Of a stretch of DNA of 64,000 nucleotides, positions 16,522-24,932 are shown piece after piece; positions within the stretch are counted from its first letter, which is position 1, and each line of letters opens with the position of its first letter. The notes under the pieces were generated by a model. That model saw only the letters and a list, made by a program, of their open reading frames with translations. It was not told where the DNA came from and did not search any database. The translations under genes and the position numbers were made by a program. This DNA is from Streptococcus intermedius SK54 = ATCC 27335 (GTDB taxonomy: Bacteria > Bacillota > Bacilli > Lactobacillales > Streptococcaceae): assembly GCF_000413475.1 (NCBI RefSeq), contig NZ_ATFK01000001.1, positions 186,001 through 250,000 on the forward strand, in the 5' to 3' direction.

Positions 16522-17151
16522 ATGGTTTTATCAAAAAAACGTGCACGAAAGGTGATTGAGGAGATAATTGCTCTATTTCCAGATGCTAAGCCTAGTTTGA
16601 ATTTTAACAATTATTTTGAATTGCTGGTAGCGGTCATGCTGTCGGCTCAGACGACAGATGCTGCGGTCAATAAGGCAACGCCGGCTTTATTTGAAGCCTA
16701 TCCAAGTCCTCAAGACATGGCTGCGGCTGGTGAAGCAGACATTGCTAAATACATCTCCCGACTAGGGCTCTATCGCAACAAGGCCAAGTTTTTGAAGAAA
16801 TGTGCCCAGCAGCTTCTGGATGACTTTGATGGCCAAGTACCACAAACGCGGGCTGAATTGGAAAGTCTAGCTGGTGTTGGTCGCAAGACGGCCAATGTGG
16901 TCATGAGTGTGGGCTTTGGTATTCCAGCCTTTGCTGTCGATACCCATGTGGAGCGCATCTGCAAGCACCATGATATCGTTAAAAAGTCGGCAACACCACT
17001 GGAAGTAGAAAAGAGGGTCATGGAAGTCCTTCCACCGGAACGTTGGTTGCCAGCTCATCAGGCCATGATTTACTTTGGCCGTGCCATCTGTCATCCCAAA
17101 AATCCCGAGTGCGATCACTATCCGCAACTCTATAACTTTAAGGACATATAA
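16522..17151 (+). CDS. nth: Endonuclease III (DNA glycosylase/AP lyase) without the usual iron-sulfur ligands
   Basis: This 209-aa base-excision repair enzyme removes oxidised pyrimidines and cleaves at abasic sites. The helix-hairpin-helix 'ESLAGVGRKTANVV' contains the catalytic Lys (about 120), and the catalytic Asp lies in 'FAVDTHVERI'. The C-terminus reads 'ICHPKNPECDHYPQLYNF': only the first two of the four cysteines that normally bind the 4Fe-4S cluster are present, so the cluster is probably absent. I recall similar loss in other streptococcal Nth proteins. Start ATG 16522; a TGTTATAAT promoter lies far upstream. Confidence 0.92.
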   Translation: MVLSKKRARKVIEEIIALFPDAKPSLNFNNYFELLVAVMLSAQTTDAAVNKATPALFEAYPSPQDMAAAGEADIAKYISRLGLYRNKAKFLKKCAQQLLDDFDGQVPQTRAELESLAGVGRKTANVVMSVGFGIPAFAVDTHVERICKHHDIVKKSATPLEVEKRVMEVLPPERWLPAHQAMIYFGRAICHPKNPECDHYPQLYNFKDI

Positions 17152-17180
17152 AAAGCGAGGTCTGATGACTTCGCTTTCTT
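17151..17180. terminator. Bidirectional terminator between nth and the VOC gene
   Basis: AAAAGCGA (from 17151) pairs with TTCGCTTT (17170-17177) across a short loop. It lies between convergent genes and overlaps the ends of both. Confidence 0.75.
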
Positions 17181-17565
17181 ATTCACTAAATCTTAAAAAA
17201 TAACCATCTGGATCCAAAATCGCAAATTCATGAGGGTAAATAAAGCTATCTCCTACTCGAAATTCTCTTTTTGTCAGCGGACGATGAATGGGATAGTCAG
17301 CTTCTAGCAGTTTTTGGTGGAGCTGAGGGACATCTTCAATGCCAAAGGAAATATTGACACCGCGCCCGAAAGGATAGGTCAGTTGGGCTAATTCTTCTGC
17401 GCTACCTTCTTCTAGCATAAGCTGGCAGTCTTCAAGCGAGAGGAAGAGAAATTTCTCCTCTGGACGCTCGTATTCGACAGAGAATCCCAGTAAGTCGCAG
17501 TAAAAGTGGCGTGACTTTTCGATGTTGGATACCACAAATTCGGGGATGACAGCTTGATAGTCCAT
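17179..17565 (-). CDS. VOC-superfamily protein (glyoxalase/bleomycin-resistance fold)
   Basis: This 128-aa protein has the paired beta-alpha-beta-beta-beta modules of the vicinal-oxygen-chelate superfamily: 'IPEFVVSNIEKSRHFYCDLLG' in the first half and 'FAILDPDGYFLRFSE' at the end. Members include glyoxalase I, bleomycin-binding proteins and dioxygenases; substrate cannot be predicted. It begins 11 bases after the exoA stop with an AAGGAG site, so it is the second gene of an exoA operon. Resistance to a DNA-damaging metabolite would fit the partner gene but is speculation. Confidence 0.82.
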   Translation of the reverse strand: MDYQAVIPEFVVSNIEKSRHFYCDLLGFSVEYERPEEKFLFLSLEDCQLMLEEGSAEELAQLTYPFGRGVNISFGIEDVPQLHQKLLEADYPIHRPLTKREFRVGDSFIYPHEFAILDPDGYFLRFSE

Positions 17566-17576
17566 TCGTTTTCTCC

Positions 17577-18404
17577 TTAGAGTTCAATCTCCATGACAAT
17601 CGGTGTGTGGTCTTGGCGCGCACCGGAGTCAATCATATCAGACTTGGTTACCTTGTCAGCCACGCGGTTACTGGTCAGCCAGTAGTCGATTCTCCAGCCT
17701 GTATTGTTGATTTTAGAAGTCTTGCTGCGCTGGGCCCACCAAGTGTATTGGTTAGGGATATCGCCGTGCAAATGGCGGAAGGTATCGGTAAAGCCTTTAG
17801 CCAGCAAGTTGGTAAAACCGGCACGCTCTTCATCGGTAAAGCCTGGTGAACGGCGGTTGCTGGCTGGATTGGCCAAGTCGATTTCCTTGTGGGCCACATT
17901 GTAGTCGCCAGTAGCGAGGACTGGTTTTTGTTCATCTAGTGTTGCCAAGTATTCAGCGTATTTGGCATCCCAGACTTGACGGTCATCCAAGCGTTTGAGG
18001 CCATCACCAGCATTAGGCGTATAGACCTGTGTGACAAAGAAACCGTCAAATTCCAGCGTAATGATGCGTCCTTCAACATCCATGGTTGACGGAGCGCCGA
18101 TTTCAGGGAAGGTTATGGTTGGTGTCAGTTCTTTATTGTAGAGGAACATGGTTCCTGCATAGCCCTTGCGGGCCGGCTCTTGGGAGGAGCGCCAAGTGTT
18201 TTCATAGTCTGGGAAAAGATTTGTCAAAATCTCCAAGTGCTTTTTTGTAGGACCTTTAGCAGATAGCTTTGTTTCCTGAATGGCGATAATATCCGCCTTT
18301 TCTGCCTGAAGCGTCTGAAGAACAGCCTGAGAGAGCTGAGCGCGGGCAGAATCACTGGTCAATGCAGCGTTGAGAGAGTCAATGTTCCAAGAGATGAGTT
18401 TCAT
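17577..18404 (-). CDS. exoA: Exodeoxyribonuclease III / AP endonuclease
   Basis: This 275-aa enzyme of the exonuclease-endonuclease-phosphatase fold cleaves DNA at abasic sites and removes 3' blocking groups. Signature motifs are 'LISWNIDSLNAAL', 'IIAIQETKLS' (metal-binding Glu), 'TGDYNVAH', 'RIDYWLTS' and the catalytic 'QDHTPIVMEI'. Length matches S. pneumoniae ExoA. Placement opposite nth, the preceding base-excision enzyme, makes a compact repair locus, although the two are convergent. Confidence 0.94.
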   Translation of the reverse strand: MKLISWNIDSLNAALTSDSARAQLSQAVLQTLQAEKADIIAIQETKLSAKGPTKKHLEILTNLFPDYENTWRSSQEPARKGYAGTMFLYNKELTPTITFPEIGAPSTMDVEGRIITLEFDGFFVTQVYTPNAGDGLKRLDDRQVWDAKYAEYLATLDEQKPVLATGDYNVAHKEIDLANPASNRRSPGFTDEERAGFTNLLAKGFTDTFRHLHGDIPNQYTWWAQRSKTSKINNTGWRIDYWLTSNRVADKVTKSDMIDSGARQDHTPIVMEIEL

Positions 18405-18519
18405 ACGGATACCTTTTCTAGATTTATTTTTTCTATTGTATCAAAAAATGACTGGCTAGGCGAGTTTGAGGTTGTAAAAAGGATAGTAAGGTGTATAATA
18501 TTAGTTAAAGGAGATAAAA

Positions 18520-18753
18520 ATGGGTGCATTATTATTGAAAGTCATCTTATTCATATTCTTTATTTGGTACCTTATTAGGTTACTTCGTTTTTGGGGAAAA
18601 CAATCATCTTTTGAGCCATTTTGGGTACAGAAAGAAATTGGTGTTGGAATTGGGATCAATCCAAGGAACACAGCTGGTTTTTGGGTAATTCTGGCTGTTA
18701 CACTTTCGGCCCTTATTGCTCTTTCTGCCTTGATAGTCTCTTTCTTTTTATAG
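18520..18753 (+). CDS. Small membrane protein, DUF5808-like
   Basis: This 77-aa protein has a hydrophobic N-terminal helix (about 5-22), a short middle with 'GVGIGINPRNTAGFWV' and a second helix (about 52-76). The middle resembles the DUF5808 motif found in proteins near or fused to SdpI-like immunity proteins. The promoter is TTGTAA-N16-TATAAT (18472-18499) and the ribosome site is AAAGGAG. A hairpin-like AAGGTGCAGGACCTT with trailing T residues follows the stop. Together with the relic genes downstream it points to a former SdpRI-type locus. Function unknown. Confidence 0.6.
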   Translation: MGALLLKVILFIFFIWYLIRLLRFWGKQSSFEPFWVQKEIGVGIGINPRNTAGFWVILAVTLSALIALSALIVSFFL

Positions 18754-18785
18754 AAATCATTTGAAGGTGCAGGACCTTCTTTTTT

Positions 18786-18865
18786 TATTTAGAAAGTTAT
18801 CTAAATATCTATTGTATCTTTTGAAAATAAAGCGTATAACTCTATTTAGAAAAGTATCTAAATAG
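18786..18865 (+). promoter_or_regulatory. Promoter flanked by twin palindromic operators
   Basis: TATTTAGA-N6-TCTAAATA (18786-18807) and CTATTTAGA-N6-TCTAAATAG (18842-18865) are near-identical palindromes. Between them are TTGTAT (18812-18817) and TATAAC (18835-18840) 17 bases apart. One operator sits upstream and one directly downstream of the promoter, as expected for a repressor-controlled unit. The first downstream genes include a broken ArsR-family regulator, the likely original ligand of these sites. Confidence 0.7.
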
Positions 18866-18883
18866 AGTATAGAAGTGATTAAG

Positions 18884-18991
18884 ATGATACAAAGGTCGAG
18901 TATCTTTTTCTTTATTGTTTTAGCTTATGACTTAACATGGATTCTTTGGATATGGGTGTGGTGGTATGATGTTGAGCTGGGGACACTGTGA
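18884..18991 (+). CDS. Possible 35-aa membrane peptide or gene fragment
   Basis: An ATG at 18884, just downstream of the twin-operator promoter, opens a 35-codon frame with a strongly hydrophobic, tryptophan-rich core ('FFFIVLAYDLTWILWIWVWW'). The ribosome site is weak. The pattern recalls the first helix of CPBP-family membrane proteases or a truncated transporter, so it may be a fragment rather than a functional peptide. It is the first frame of the transcript that contains the arsR-like and sdpI-like relics. Confidence 0.35.
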   Translation: MIQRSSIFFFIVLAYDLTWILWIWVWWYDVELGTL

Positions 18992-19221
18992 GTCAGATAT
19001 CTACTATTGCCGCTATGTAGATGACTTCTGGGGAAATAGCAGACCAGTTTGAATTGACAGGGTCCGCTATTCCGTAGATTTCAACATTTTGAGACAGGCA
19101 GAGTAATGTGGAAACACGGGAGAAAAACTTCATTTATTATGAACTCAATACGTCTGTGTTGGAGGATATGATGGTGTGGTTAGCAGACTTGAAAGGAAGT
19201 AAAAGAGCTGAAAATGAATAA
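18992..19221 (+). pseudogene. Degenerate ArsR-family (SdpR-like) repressor
   Basis: Pieces of a winged-helix ArsR protein can be read in three phases: 'MTSGEIADQFELTGSAI' from 19021, 'DFNILRQAE' near 19080, and 'KNFIYYELNTSVLEDMMVW' to a stop at 19219-19221. Single-base losses near 19072 and 19103 account for the phase changes, and an in-frame TAG precedes 19021. The arrangement, with the stop overlapping the next ATG, is that of sdpR-sdpI autorepressor/immunity operons. It cannot make a functional repressor, although its candidate operators upstream are intact. Confidence 0.7.
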
Positions 19222-19545
19222 AAAAATATTAGGACTAACAAGTGTTATGATTCTATTGCCTGTGCTTGTGGGTTGTTTCTTTTGGGATCGGCTACCAGAA
19301 ACGATGGCAACACATTTTGAGCTATCGGGTCAAGCAAGTGGCTTTAGCAGTCGATGGGTAACAGTTTTTGGGCTTCCTAGCTTTTTTGTTTCTCATCCAT
19401 TAGTTTTGCGTATTTGTAACCAGTAAAGACTCCAAGGCAAACAATATCAGTACGAAGATGCATCGTTTGGAGTATTGGGTTATTCCGTTTATAGATTGCT
19501 TCGTTATGACGAGTATCTAGGCACAAACCTATTATTTTGTTAAAA
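19214..19545 (+). pseudogene. Frameshifted SdpI/DUF1648-like membrane protein
   Basis: ATG 19214 starts a DUF1648-type N-terminus: a hydrophobic helix, 'LPETMATHFELSGQASGFSSRW', then a second helix. The frame stops at 19426. Protein-like sequence resumes in another phase from about 19415 ('VTSKDSKANNISTKMHRL', then 'YWVIPFIDCF') before further stops. A full SdpI protein is about 200 aa, so most of the gene is lost. SdpI proteins give immunity to the Sdp toxin or act as small membrane sensors. Confidence 0.7.
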
Positions 19546-19563
19546 ACGAATAGCTTAGAAATA

Positions 19564-19592
19564 TTGAAAAATATCGAAATTTTTTCTATAAT
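19564..19592 (+). promoter_or_regulatory. Promoter of the DUF3290-DUF421 pair
   Basis: TTGAAA (19564-19569), a 17-base spacer and TATAAT (19587-19592) lie 27 bases before the DUF3290 start. Confidence 0.75.
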
Positions 19593-19618
19593 AGACCGAG
19601 AAAATAGAGGGAGAAAAA

Positions 19619-20074
19619 ATGAAATTTTATTCTTATAATTACGTTTTAAGTCAAATTAACCAACAAAACTGGCTGATGGTCACGCTTTCCGCCTTGCTAC
19701 TGCTAGTGACAGGTTTTTTTGCTTTTAAGGCTTATCGAAATAAGCGCGATTCGAAATTTCGTGAATTGGCGATTATCTCCATTTTGTCTTTGATTGCTAT
19801 CGTTCTGATTGGGATTAGTACTTTTCAGACCAATCAAGCCTCTAATAACCAGTTCCAAACTTCTCTTCATTTTATTGAAGTTATTTCAAAAGATTTGGGA
19901 GTAGATAAGTCAGAGGTTTATGTCAACACTTCAGCTGCGACGGATGGAGCAATTTTAAAAGTTGGAAAAGATTTTTATCGAGCTATGAGTGGCAGTGAGC
20001 CAGATAAGTACTTACTGGAAAAAATTAAATTGCATAAGAAAACAGATATCAAATTAGTGGAGGTTAAAAAATGA
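19619..20074 (+). CDS. DUF3290 family membrane protein
   Basis: This 151-aa protein has two N-terminal hydrophobic helices (about 18-36 and 50-68) and a soluble C-terminal domain that probably faces the outside. It matches DUF3290, a Firmicute family almost always encoded next to a DUF421 protein. The ribosome site is GAGGGAG. Its stop overlaps the next start by four bases (ATGA), so the two proteins are made together and may form one membrane complex. No function is established. Confidence 0.8.
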   Translation: MKFYSYNYVLSQINQQNWLMVTLSALLLLVTGFFAFKAYRNKRDSKFRELAIISILSLIAIVLIGISTFQTNQASNNQFQTSLHFIEVISKDLGVDKSEVYVNTSAATDGAILKVGKDFYRAMSGSEPDKYLLEKIKLHKKTDIKLVEVKK

Positions 20075-20703
20075 CATTGAATTTTCTTGAAATCTTGATT
20101 AAATTAGCTTTGGGACTATTCTCACTCGTGTTTGTTATCAATGTGACAGGAAAAGGAAATCTGGCACCTAATTCCGCGATTGACCAGATTCAAAATTATG
20201 TTCTAGGTGGTATTATTGGTGGGGTGATTTATAATAGCTCTATTAACATTCTTCAGTATGCGATCATCCTCATTATGTGGACGATTTTGGTCTTGACTCT
20301 AAAATGGCTCAATAACAATGTCCGGGCAGTCAAGCATTTGATTGATGGTAAACCGACTACCCTGATTCAGCACGGGAAGTTGAGCCCTGAAGCTTGCCGC
20401 TCCGTTGGCCTTTCAGCGGCTGATGTGGCTCTGAAGTTGCGTAGTCAAGGAATTTTTCAACTAAAGCAAGTTAAACGAGCAGTCATGGAACAAAACGGTC
20501 AGCTTATTGTCGTACAGGCAGGTGAAGAAAATCCGAAATACCCCATTATCACAGACGGTGTTGTCCAGATTGATATTTTAGAGTCTATTGACAAAACAGA
20601 AGAATGGTTAATCGAGAGGCTCGCTAAGGAAGGCTATACTGATATTTCTAATATCTTCATCGCAGAATATGAAAGTGGTAACTTGAGCGTTGTGACGTAT
20701 TAA
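20071..20703 (+). CDS. DUF421 (YetF-like) membrane protein
   Basis: This 210-aa protein has three N-terminal hydrophobic helices, then the conserved DUF421 cytoplasmic domain with 'LIDGKPTTLIQHGKLSPEA', 'LKLRSQGIFQLKQVKRAVME' and 'ENGQLIVV'-like sequence (MEQNGQLIVVQAGE). The family includes Bacillus YetF and YrbG; some members affect spore or envelope properties, but the activity is unknown. Coupled to the DUF3290 gene. The next clear terminator is at 20925. Confidence 0.85.
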   Translation: MTLNFLEILIKLALGLFSLVFVINVTGKGNLAPNSAIDQIQNYVLGGIIGGVIYNSSINILQYAIILIMWTILVLTLKWLNNNVRAVKHLIDGKPTTLIQHGKLSPEACRSVGLSAADVALKLRSQGIFQLKQVKRAVMEQNGQLIVVQAGEENPKYPIITDGVVQIDILESIDKTEEWLIERLAKEGYTDISNIFIAEYESGNLSVVTY

Positions 20704-20924
20704 GGGTATTTTCCTTTTTGAATAGATAAAAGCAAAAAATAGAAAAGGAGATCTTGCTAGGAATCTTGCAGAGAAATCAAGATAAAGGAGCTGTGAAGCT
20801 TATTTGAAATAAAAAGGTGAAAAATGAAGCTGCTGTTGAAATTATAGTTAAAAGACAGATAGCATTAAAGATAGCAAAGGAATATTAAAAAATCTTTTTC
20901 TAAAATGGTACAAATATAAAAAAT
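20704..20924 (+). other. Gene-poor stretch with a short protein-like fragment
   Basis: No complete gene is visible. A phase from about 20817 to a stop near 20890 reads a plausible lysine/alanine-rich C-terminus (KNEAAVEIIVKRQIALKI), with no good start or upstream continuity because of stops. It looks like a decayed gene end. Confidence 0.35.
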
Positions 20925-20963
20925 AAAGCTCTATCTGACTAGTCCATTCAGATAGAGCTTTTG
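20925..20963 (+). terminator. Strong terminator after the DUF421 region
   Basis: AAAGCTCTATCTGA (20925-20938) pairs perfectly with TCAGATAGAGCTTT (20948-20961), followed by T residues. Confidence 0.9.
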
Positions 20964-21019
20964 CTTTTGAGTAAATCAGAATTTTTGTTTGTAATTCTAT
21001 TCTTGTAAGAACTGTCAAC

Positions 21020-21050
21020 AAAAATCCTTACTGTCGGATAGGACAGTAAG
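21020..21050 (-). terminator. Terminator of the SemiSWEET gene
   Basis: On the minus strand CTTACTGTC and GACAGTAAG form a perfect 9-bp stem (21027-21035 with 21042-21050) followed by GATTTTTG, placed 15 bases after the stop. Confidence 0.8.
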
Positions 21051-21065
21051 AGAACTCAATCAGGG

Positions 21066-21326
21066 TTAGAACATTGCTGTTAGTACAGTAATAAGTCCAA
21101 ATACAATACCTGGAGCATTTGCGGCAGCAAGTGGTAAATCGCGTTCTTTTTTAAACAAACCATAATAAACCCAAAGGCTACAGTTGATTGCAGCTACCAA
21201 AGGTTGGATAAAGTTTCCCTTATGTCCAGCTAAATTATCCATAATTTGTGGGATATAAGATACATACATCATAACAGACATGAATGTCGCCACCCAACCT
21301 ATGATTTTCATTCGTTTTTCATTCAT
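21066..21326 (-). CDS. SemiSWEET sugar transporter
   Basis: This 86-aa protein has three hydrophobic helices and the PQ-motif 'YVSYIPQIMDNLAG', with 'NCSLWVYYGLFKKERDLPLAAANAPG' in part typical of bacterial SemiSWEETs. These form dimers that let sugars pass along their gradient. The second Met (21326, MNEKRMK) is chosen because GAGGAG lies eight bases before it but only two bases before the first Met (21332). It is a single-gene unit. Confidence 0.85.
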   Translation of the reverse strand: MNEKRMKIIGWVATFMSVMMYVSYIPQIMDNLAGHKGNFIQPLVAAINCSLWVYYGLFKKERDLPLAAANAPGIVFGLITVLTAMF

Positions 21327-21516
21327 TTCCATAACTCCTCATAAAACGTAGTGTAGAGAACGAAAACTCATTTATAACATACTAAGTTCATATAAAACAA
21401 GCCTCATTCAATATTATCATTTTATACTAAGCATAAGATTTAAGCAAGAATAATATACTAATGATTATGAGTACAACGTAAGTCAACTCTATTTTTCATT
21501 TAAAAAGCTGTGTAAT

Positions 21517-21526
21517 ATGTTATAAT
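21517..21526 (+). promoter_or_regulatory. Extended -10 promoter of metG
   Basis: TGTTATAAT (TATAAT 21521-21526) lies 46 bases before the metG ATG. There is no obvious T-box leader, unlike many tRNA synthetase genes of Firmicutes. Confidence 0.6.
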
Positions 21527-21572
21527 AAAGTGTTATCAAAAAAGGTTTCATTCGCCTTGAAAGGATTAAAAA

Positions 21573-23570
21573 ATGACTGAAAAACAACCATTTTATATTA
21601 CGACACCGATTTATTACCCATCTGGCAAGCTCCATATAGGGAGTGCTTATACGACTGTTGCTTGTGATGTCCTCGCTCGTTACAAGCGTCTCATGGGGTA
21701 TGATGTTTTTTATTTGACAGGGCTTGATGAGCACGGTCAAAAGATTCAACAAAAAGCAGAAGAAGCGGGCATAACTCCTCAGAAATATGTGGATGGAATG
21801 GCAGAAGAAGTAAAAGAACTCTGGGAATTGTTGGATATCTCTTATGATCAATTTATCCGCACAACTGATGACTACCATGAAAAAGTTGTGGCAGATGTCT
21901 TTGAACGTCTCTTGTCTCAGGATGATATTTACTTGGGTGAATATTCAGGCTGGTACTCTGTTTCTGATGAAGAATTTTTTACTGAAAGTCAGTTAGAAGA
22001 AGTTTTTCGTGATGAATCTGGCAAGGTTATCGGAGGCATTGCCCCATCAGGCCACGAAGTTGAATGGGTGTCAGAAGAATCTTATTTCTTGCGTTTGGGT
22101 AAGTACGCTGACCGTTTGGTAGAATTTTTCCATGCACATCCTGATTTTATACAGCCAGATGGTCGTATGAACGAAATCATCAAGAACTTTATTGAGCCCG
22201 GTTTAGAAGATTTAGCAGTTTCGCGTACCTCATTTACTTGGGGCGTTAAAGTACCTTCAAATCCTAAGCACGTGGTTTACGTATGGATTGATGCCCTTCT
22301 CAACTATGCAACAGCTCTTGGTTACGGTCAAGATGACCATGCCAACTTTGATAAGTTCTGGAATGGTACAGTCTTCCACATGGTTGGGAAAGACATTCTG
22401 CGCTTCCACTCCATTTATTGGCCAATCATGCTCATGATGCTTGATTTGAAGATGCCAGAACGTCTGATTGCTCATGGTTGGTTTGTCATGAAGGACGGCA
22501 AGATGTCCAAGTCTAAAGGAAATGTCGTTTACCCAGAAATGCTGGTTGAACGCTACGGACTTGATCCGCTCCGCTATTATCTCATGCGTAGTCTTCCAGT
22601 TGGTTCTGATGGCACTTTTACGCCAGAAGATTATGTTGGTCGGATCAACTATGAACTTGCCAATGACCTCGGTAACCTCCTCAACCGCACGGTTGCTATG
22701 ATTAACAAGTATTTTGAAGGTGAAGTTCCAGTTTATGTGGAAAATGTGACGAACTTCGATGCTGATTTGGCAGCAGTAGTTGCTGATAATTTGGCACAAT
22801 ACCACAAACAAATGAATGCTGTGGATTATCCACGCGCCCTTGAAGCGGTTTGGAACATCATTTCGCGTACCAATAAATACATTGATGAAACAGCTCCGTG
22901 GGTCTTGGCGAGGGATGACACTAAAACTGATGAGTTAGCAGCAGTTATGGCACATCTGGCGGCTAGCCTCCGTGTGGTGGCTCATCTCATTCAACCATTT
23001 ATGATGACTACATCAAATGCTATCATGGAACAGCTTGGTTTGGGGGCAGATTTTGACCTAGAAAATCTAAATTTAGCAGGACTGCCAACGGGTATTAAAG
23101 TAGTTGCCAAAGGGACACCAATCTTCCCACGTCTTGATATGGACGAAGAAATTGCCTATATCAAAGAGCAGATGGAAAGTGGCAAGCCAGCTATTAAGAA
23201 GGAATGGAAGCCAGAAGAAATAGAGCTCATACTCAACCGTAAAGAAATCAAATTTGACGACTTTGATAAGCTGGAAATTCGTGTCGCAGAAGTCAAAGAA
23301 GTTTCTAAAGTGGAAGGGAGTGATAAATTACTCCAATTTCGCTTGGATGCTGGAGATGCAGAAAATCGTCAAATCCTCTCTGGGATTGCTAAATACTATC
23401 CGAACGAACAAGAGTTAGTTGGTAAGAAGGTACAAATCGTAGCCAATCTTAAGCCACGCAAAATGATGGGACGTATCAGCCAAGGTATGATTCTTTCAGC
23501 CGAACATGGTGATCAGTTGACACTTCTGAGTGTTGACCCAAGCGTGCCAAATGGGAGTTTGATTGGGTGA
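21573..23570 (+). CDS. metG: Methionyl-tRNA synthetase
   Basis: This 665-aa class I synthetase charges tRNA-Met. The HIGH motif appears as '[11 protein letters not shown]' near residue 20, the KMSKS loop as '[10 protein letters not shown]' near 309, and the anticodon-binding domain follows. A C-terminal OB-fold (about 560-665, '[19 protein letters not shown]' onward) provides extra tRNA binding and dimerisation, as in other Gram-positive MetG. The start at 21573 follows GAAAGGA. Ends at a perfect terminator. Confidence 0.96.
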   Translation: MTEKQPFYITTPIYYPSGKLHIGSAYTTVACDVLARYKRLMGYDVFYLTGLDEHGQKIQQKAEEAGITPQKYVDGMAEEVKELWELLDISYDQFIRTTDDYHEKVVADVFERLLSQDDIYLGEYSGWYSVSDEEFFTESQLEEVFRDESGKVIGGIAPSGHEVEWVSEESYFLRLGKYADRLVEFFHAHPDFIQPDGRMNEIIKNFIEPGLEDLAVSRTSFTWGVKVPSNPKHVVYVWIDALLNYATALGYGQDDHANFDKFWNGTVFHMVGKDILRFHSIYWPIMLMMLDLKMPERLIAHGWFVMKDGKMSKSKGNVVYPEMLVERYGLDPLRYYLMRSLPVGSDGTFTPEDYVGRINYELANDLGNLLNRTVAMINKYFEGEVPVYVENVTNFDADLAAVVADNLAQYHKQMNAVDYPRALEAVWNIISRTNKYIDETAPWVLARDDTKTDELAAVMAHLAASLRVVAHLIQPFMMTTSNAIMEQLGLGADFDLENLNLAGLPTGIKVVAKGTPIFPRLDMDEEIAYIKEQMESGKPAIKKEWKPEEIELILNRKEIKFDDFDKLEIRVAEVKEVSKVEGSDKLLQFRLDAGDAENRQILSGIAKYYPNEQELVGKKVQIVANLKPRKMMGRISQGMILSAEHGDQLTLLSVDPSVPNGSLIG

Positions 23571-23593
23571 TTTAGAAAGAATAATATTAGAAT

Positions 23594-23650
23594 AAAAAAT
23601 GAATGACGGTCTTACAAATGTGACTAGTCATTCATTTTTTGATTTAATTA
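23594..23650. terminator. Bidirectional terminator between metG and the DUF2974 gene
   Basis: AAAAAATGAATGAC (23594-23607) is the exact reverse complement of GTCATTCATTTTTT (23637-23650). It lies between convergent genes. Confidence 0.85.
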
Positions 23651-23659
23651 GTTAAAGTA

Positions 23660-24841
23660 CTATTCATCTTTATTTAAAAATGAAAATCTCTCCGTCAGGC
23701 TCGCCCAATTTCCCCGCATATCGGTCATAAAAGTGGCTGGATTGGATGTTTTAAAATCATCAATCCAAGCTTGGTAACGGATTGAAATGAGGAGCCGAGT
23801 TAAGCGGTTCAGCATTTCTTTTTCTTGTTCTGTTAGGGCATGGGCATTTTGGACAATAGTCAGTAATTTTTTGATACTGTTGGGTTGGAAAAAATCATCA
23901 ATAGATGTAATTTGAGCGTCTAAAATGAGACCGAAAAAGACATCAAAGAAATCTTTTAGATCGTCATCTGGAACAGCATCCACCCATTCTTTTAGAGTTT
24001 TGTCTGTCTGAATGCTGTCTGGATTGAGCGTGTTAAGTAAAACAAAGTGCTTATTTTCAATCTGCCAAGAGAAAGTGTCATGCTGGGCAATTCCACCAAT
24101 GGCTACGCTTTTAACGATGTGAGCTTGTTTAGGCGTTTCCAGCATCATCCCGACGATAGAGCCCTGAGGAATGTAGCGTTTGATTTTTGAAGCAATGCGT
24201 TGATAGCCCTCTGTTTCAATAATCGTATGGTTTAATCCTGGAGCATCAAAACTGTAGACTTGCTTGATTCTATCTTGCAAAGCAGGCTCTACTTGGCTGC
24301 TAGCATAAGTCGCTAGATTACCACCTTTGGAATGTCCAGTCAAGATAAAGGTGGCTTTTGGAAATGCCTTCATAACCTTTTGAACGTAGTGCACAGCAGT
24401 TTGCTGGGCAGGGACATGTTCCATATAAGTCATATGGAAATCTTCCTTCCAGCCGATAATGGAATCATCTGTTCCGCGAAAAGCAATGACATAGGTGTCT
24501 AAGTTGATTTTATAAACCATAGCGGCAAATTGCTTTTGCATCTCAAGATCAATATCGTTTATATACCCAAAGAGTTTGAGGTTTTTATAACGCTTCACTA
24601 TAGCAGCTTGCGTCAAAAGCTTTAAGCGATGTTTGGTATTCATCAGGGAGTTTACTTCAGACATATATTGTGGTACATCAATTAAACGGCTCGCTTTTTG
24701 TAGTTCAAGACTGTCCGTGACGATTGTATCGTAGTTTAAGTAAGTAATTTCGGTTAGGAGCAAAAAATCCAGCTCTGTAAAGGGCTGATCATAGATGTTA
24801 TCGTATTGTATATCTTCTAAATAGTTAAAAATATTTCCCAT
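23660..24841 (-). CDS. DUF2974 alpha/beta hydrolase (lipase-like)
   Basis: This protein of about 393 aa has the nucleophile elbow 'LTGHSKGGNLATYAS' (Ser near 169) and the upstream 'VIAFRGTDDS' segment, both typical of the DUF2974/Mbeg1-like lipase class. No signal peptide is seen, so it is likely cytosolic. Substrate is unknown. I start at MGNIFNYLED (24841), about eight bases after an AAAGAG site; another Met two codons earlier is possible, and the longer frame would cross the promoter. The minus-strand promoter carries TGCTATACT. It is divergent from the two-component system. Confidence 0.8.
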   Translation of the reverse strand: MGNIFNYLEDIQYDNIYDQPFTELDFLLLTEITYLNYDTIVTDSLELQKASRLIDVPQYMSEVNSLMNTKHRLKLLTQAAIVKRYKNLKLFGYINDIDLEMQKQFAAMVYKINLDTYVIAFRGTDDSIIGWKEDFHMTYMEHVPAQQTAVHYVQKVMKAFPKATFILTGHSKGGNLATYASSQVEPALQDRIKQVYSFDAPGLNHTIIETEGYQRIASKIKRYIPQGSIVGMMLETPKQAHIVKSVAIGGIAQHDTFSWQIENKHFVLLNTLNPDSIQTDKTLKEWVDAVPDDDLKDFFDVFFGLILDAQITSIDDFFQPNSIKKLLTIVQNAHALTEQEKEMLNRLTRLLISIRYQAWIDDFKTSNPATFMTDMRGNWASLTERFSFLNKDE

Positions 24842-24894
24842 AGTCATTCTCTTTCGTAGATTTACTGTTAGTATAGCATATTTCATCAAGTCTT

Positions 24895-24903
24895 TGTTAT
24901 AAT
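24895..24903 (+). promoter_or_regulatory. Extended -10 promoter of the two-component operon
   Basis: TGTTATAAT with TATAAT at 24898-24903 lies 30 bases before the response-regulator ATG. It carries no copy of the CTTACA-type box found at the target promoters. Confidence 0.6.
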
Positions 24904-24932
24904 AGAAAGAGGAAAAAGAAGAGAGGGATAGC

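Noticed and set aside
24895..24932. Autoregulatory box before the two-component operon
   Set aside because: No CTTACA-N4-TGTAAG-type palindrome is present at this promoter.
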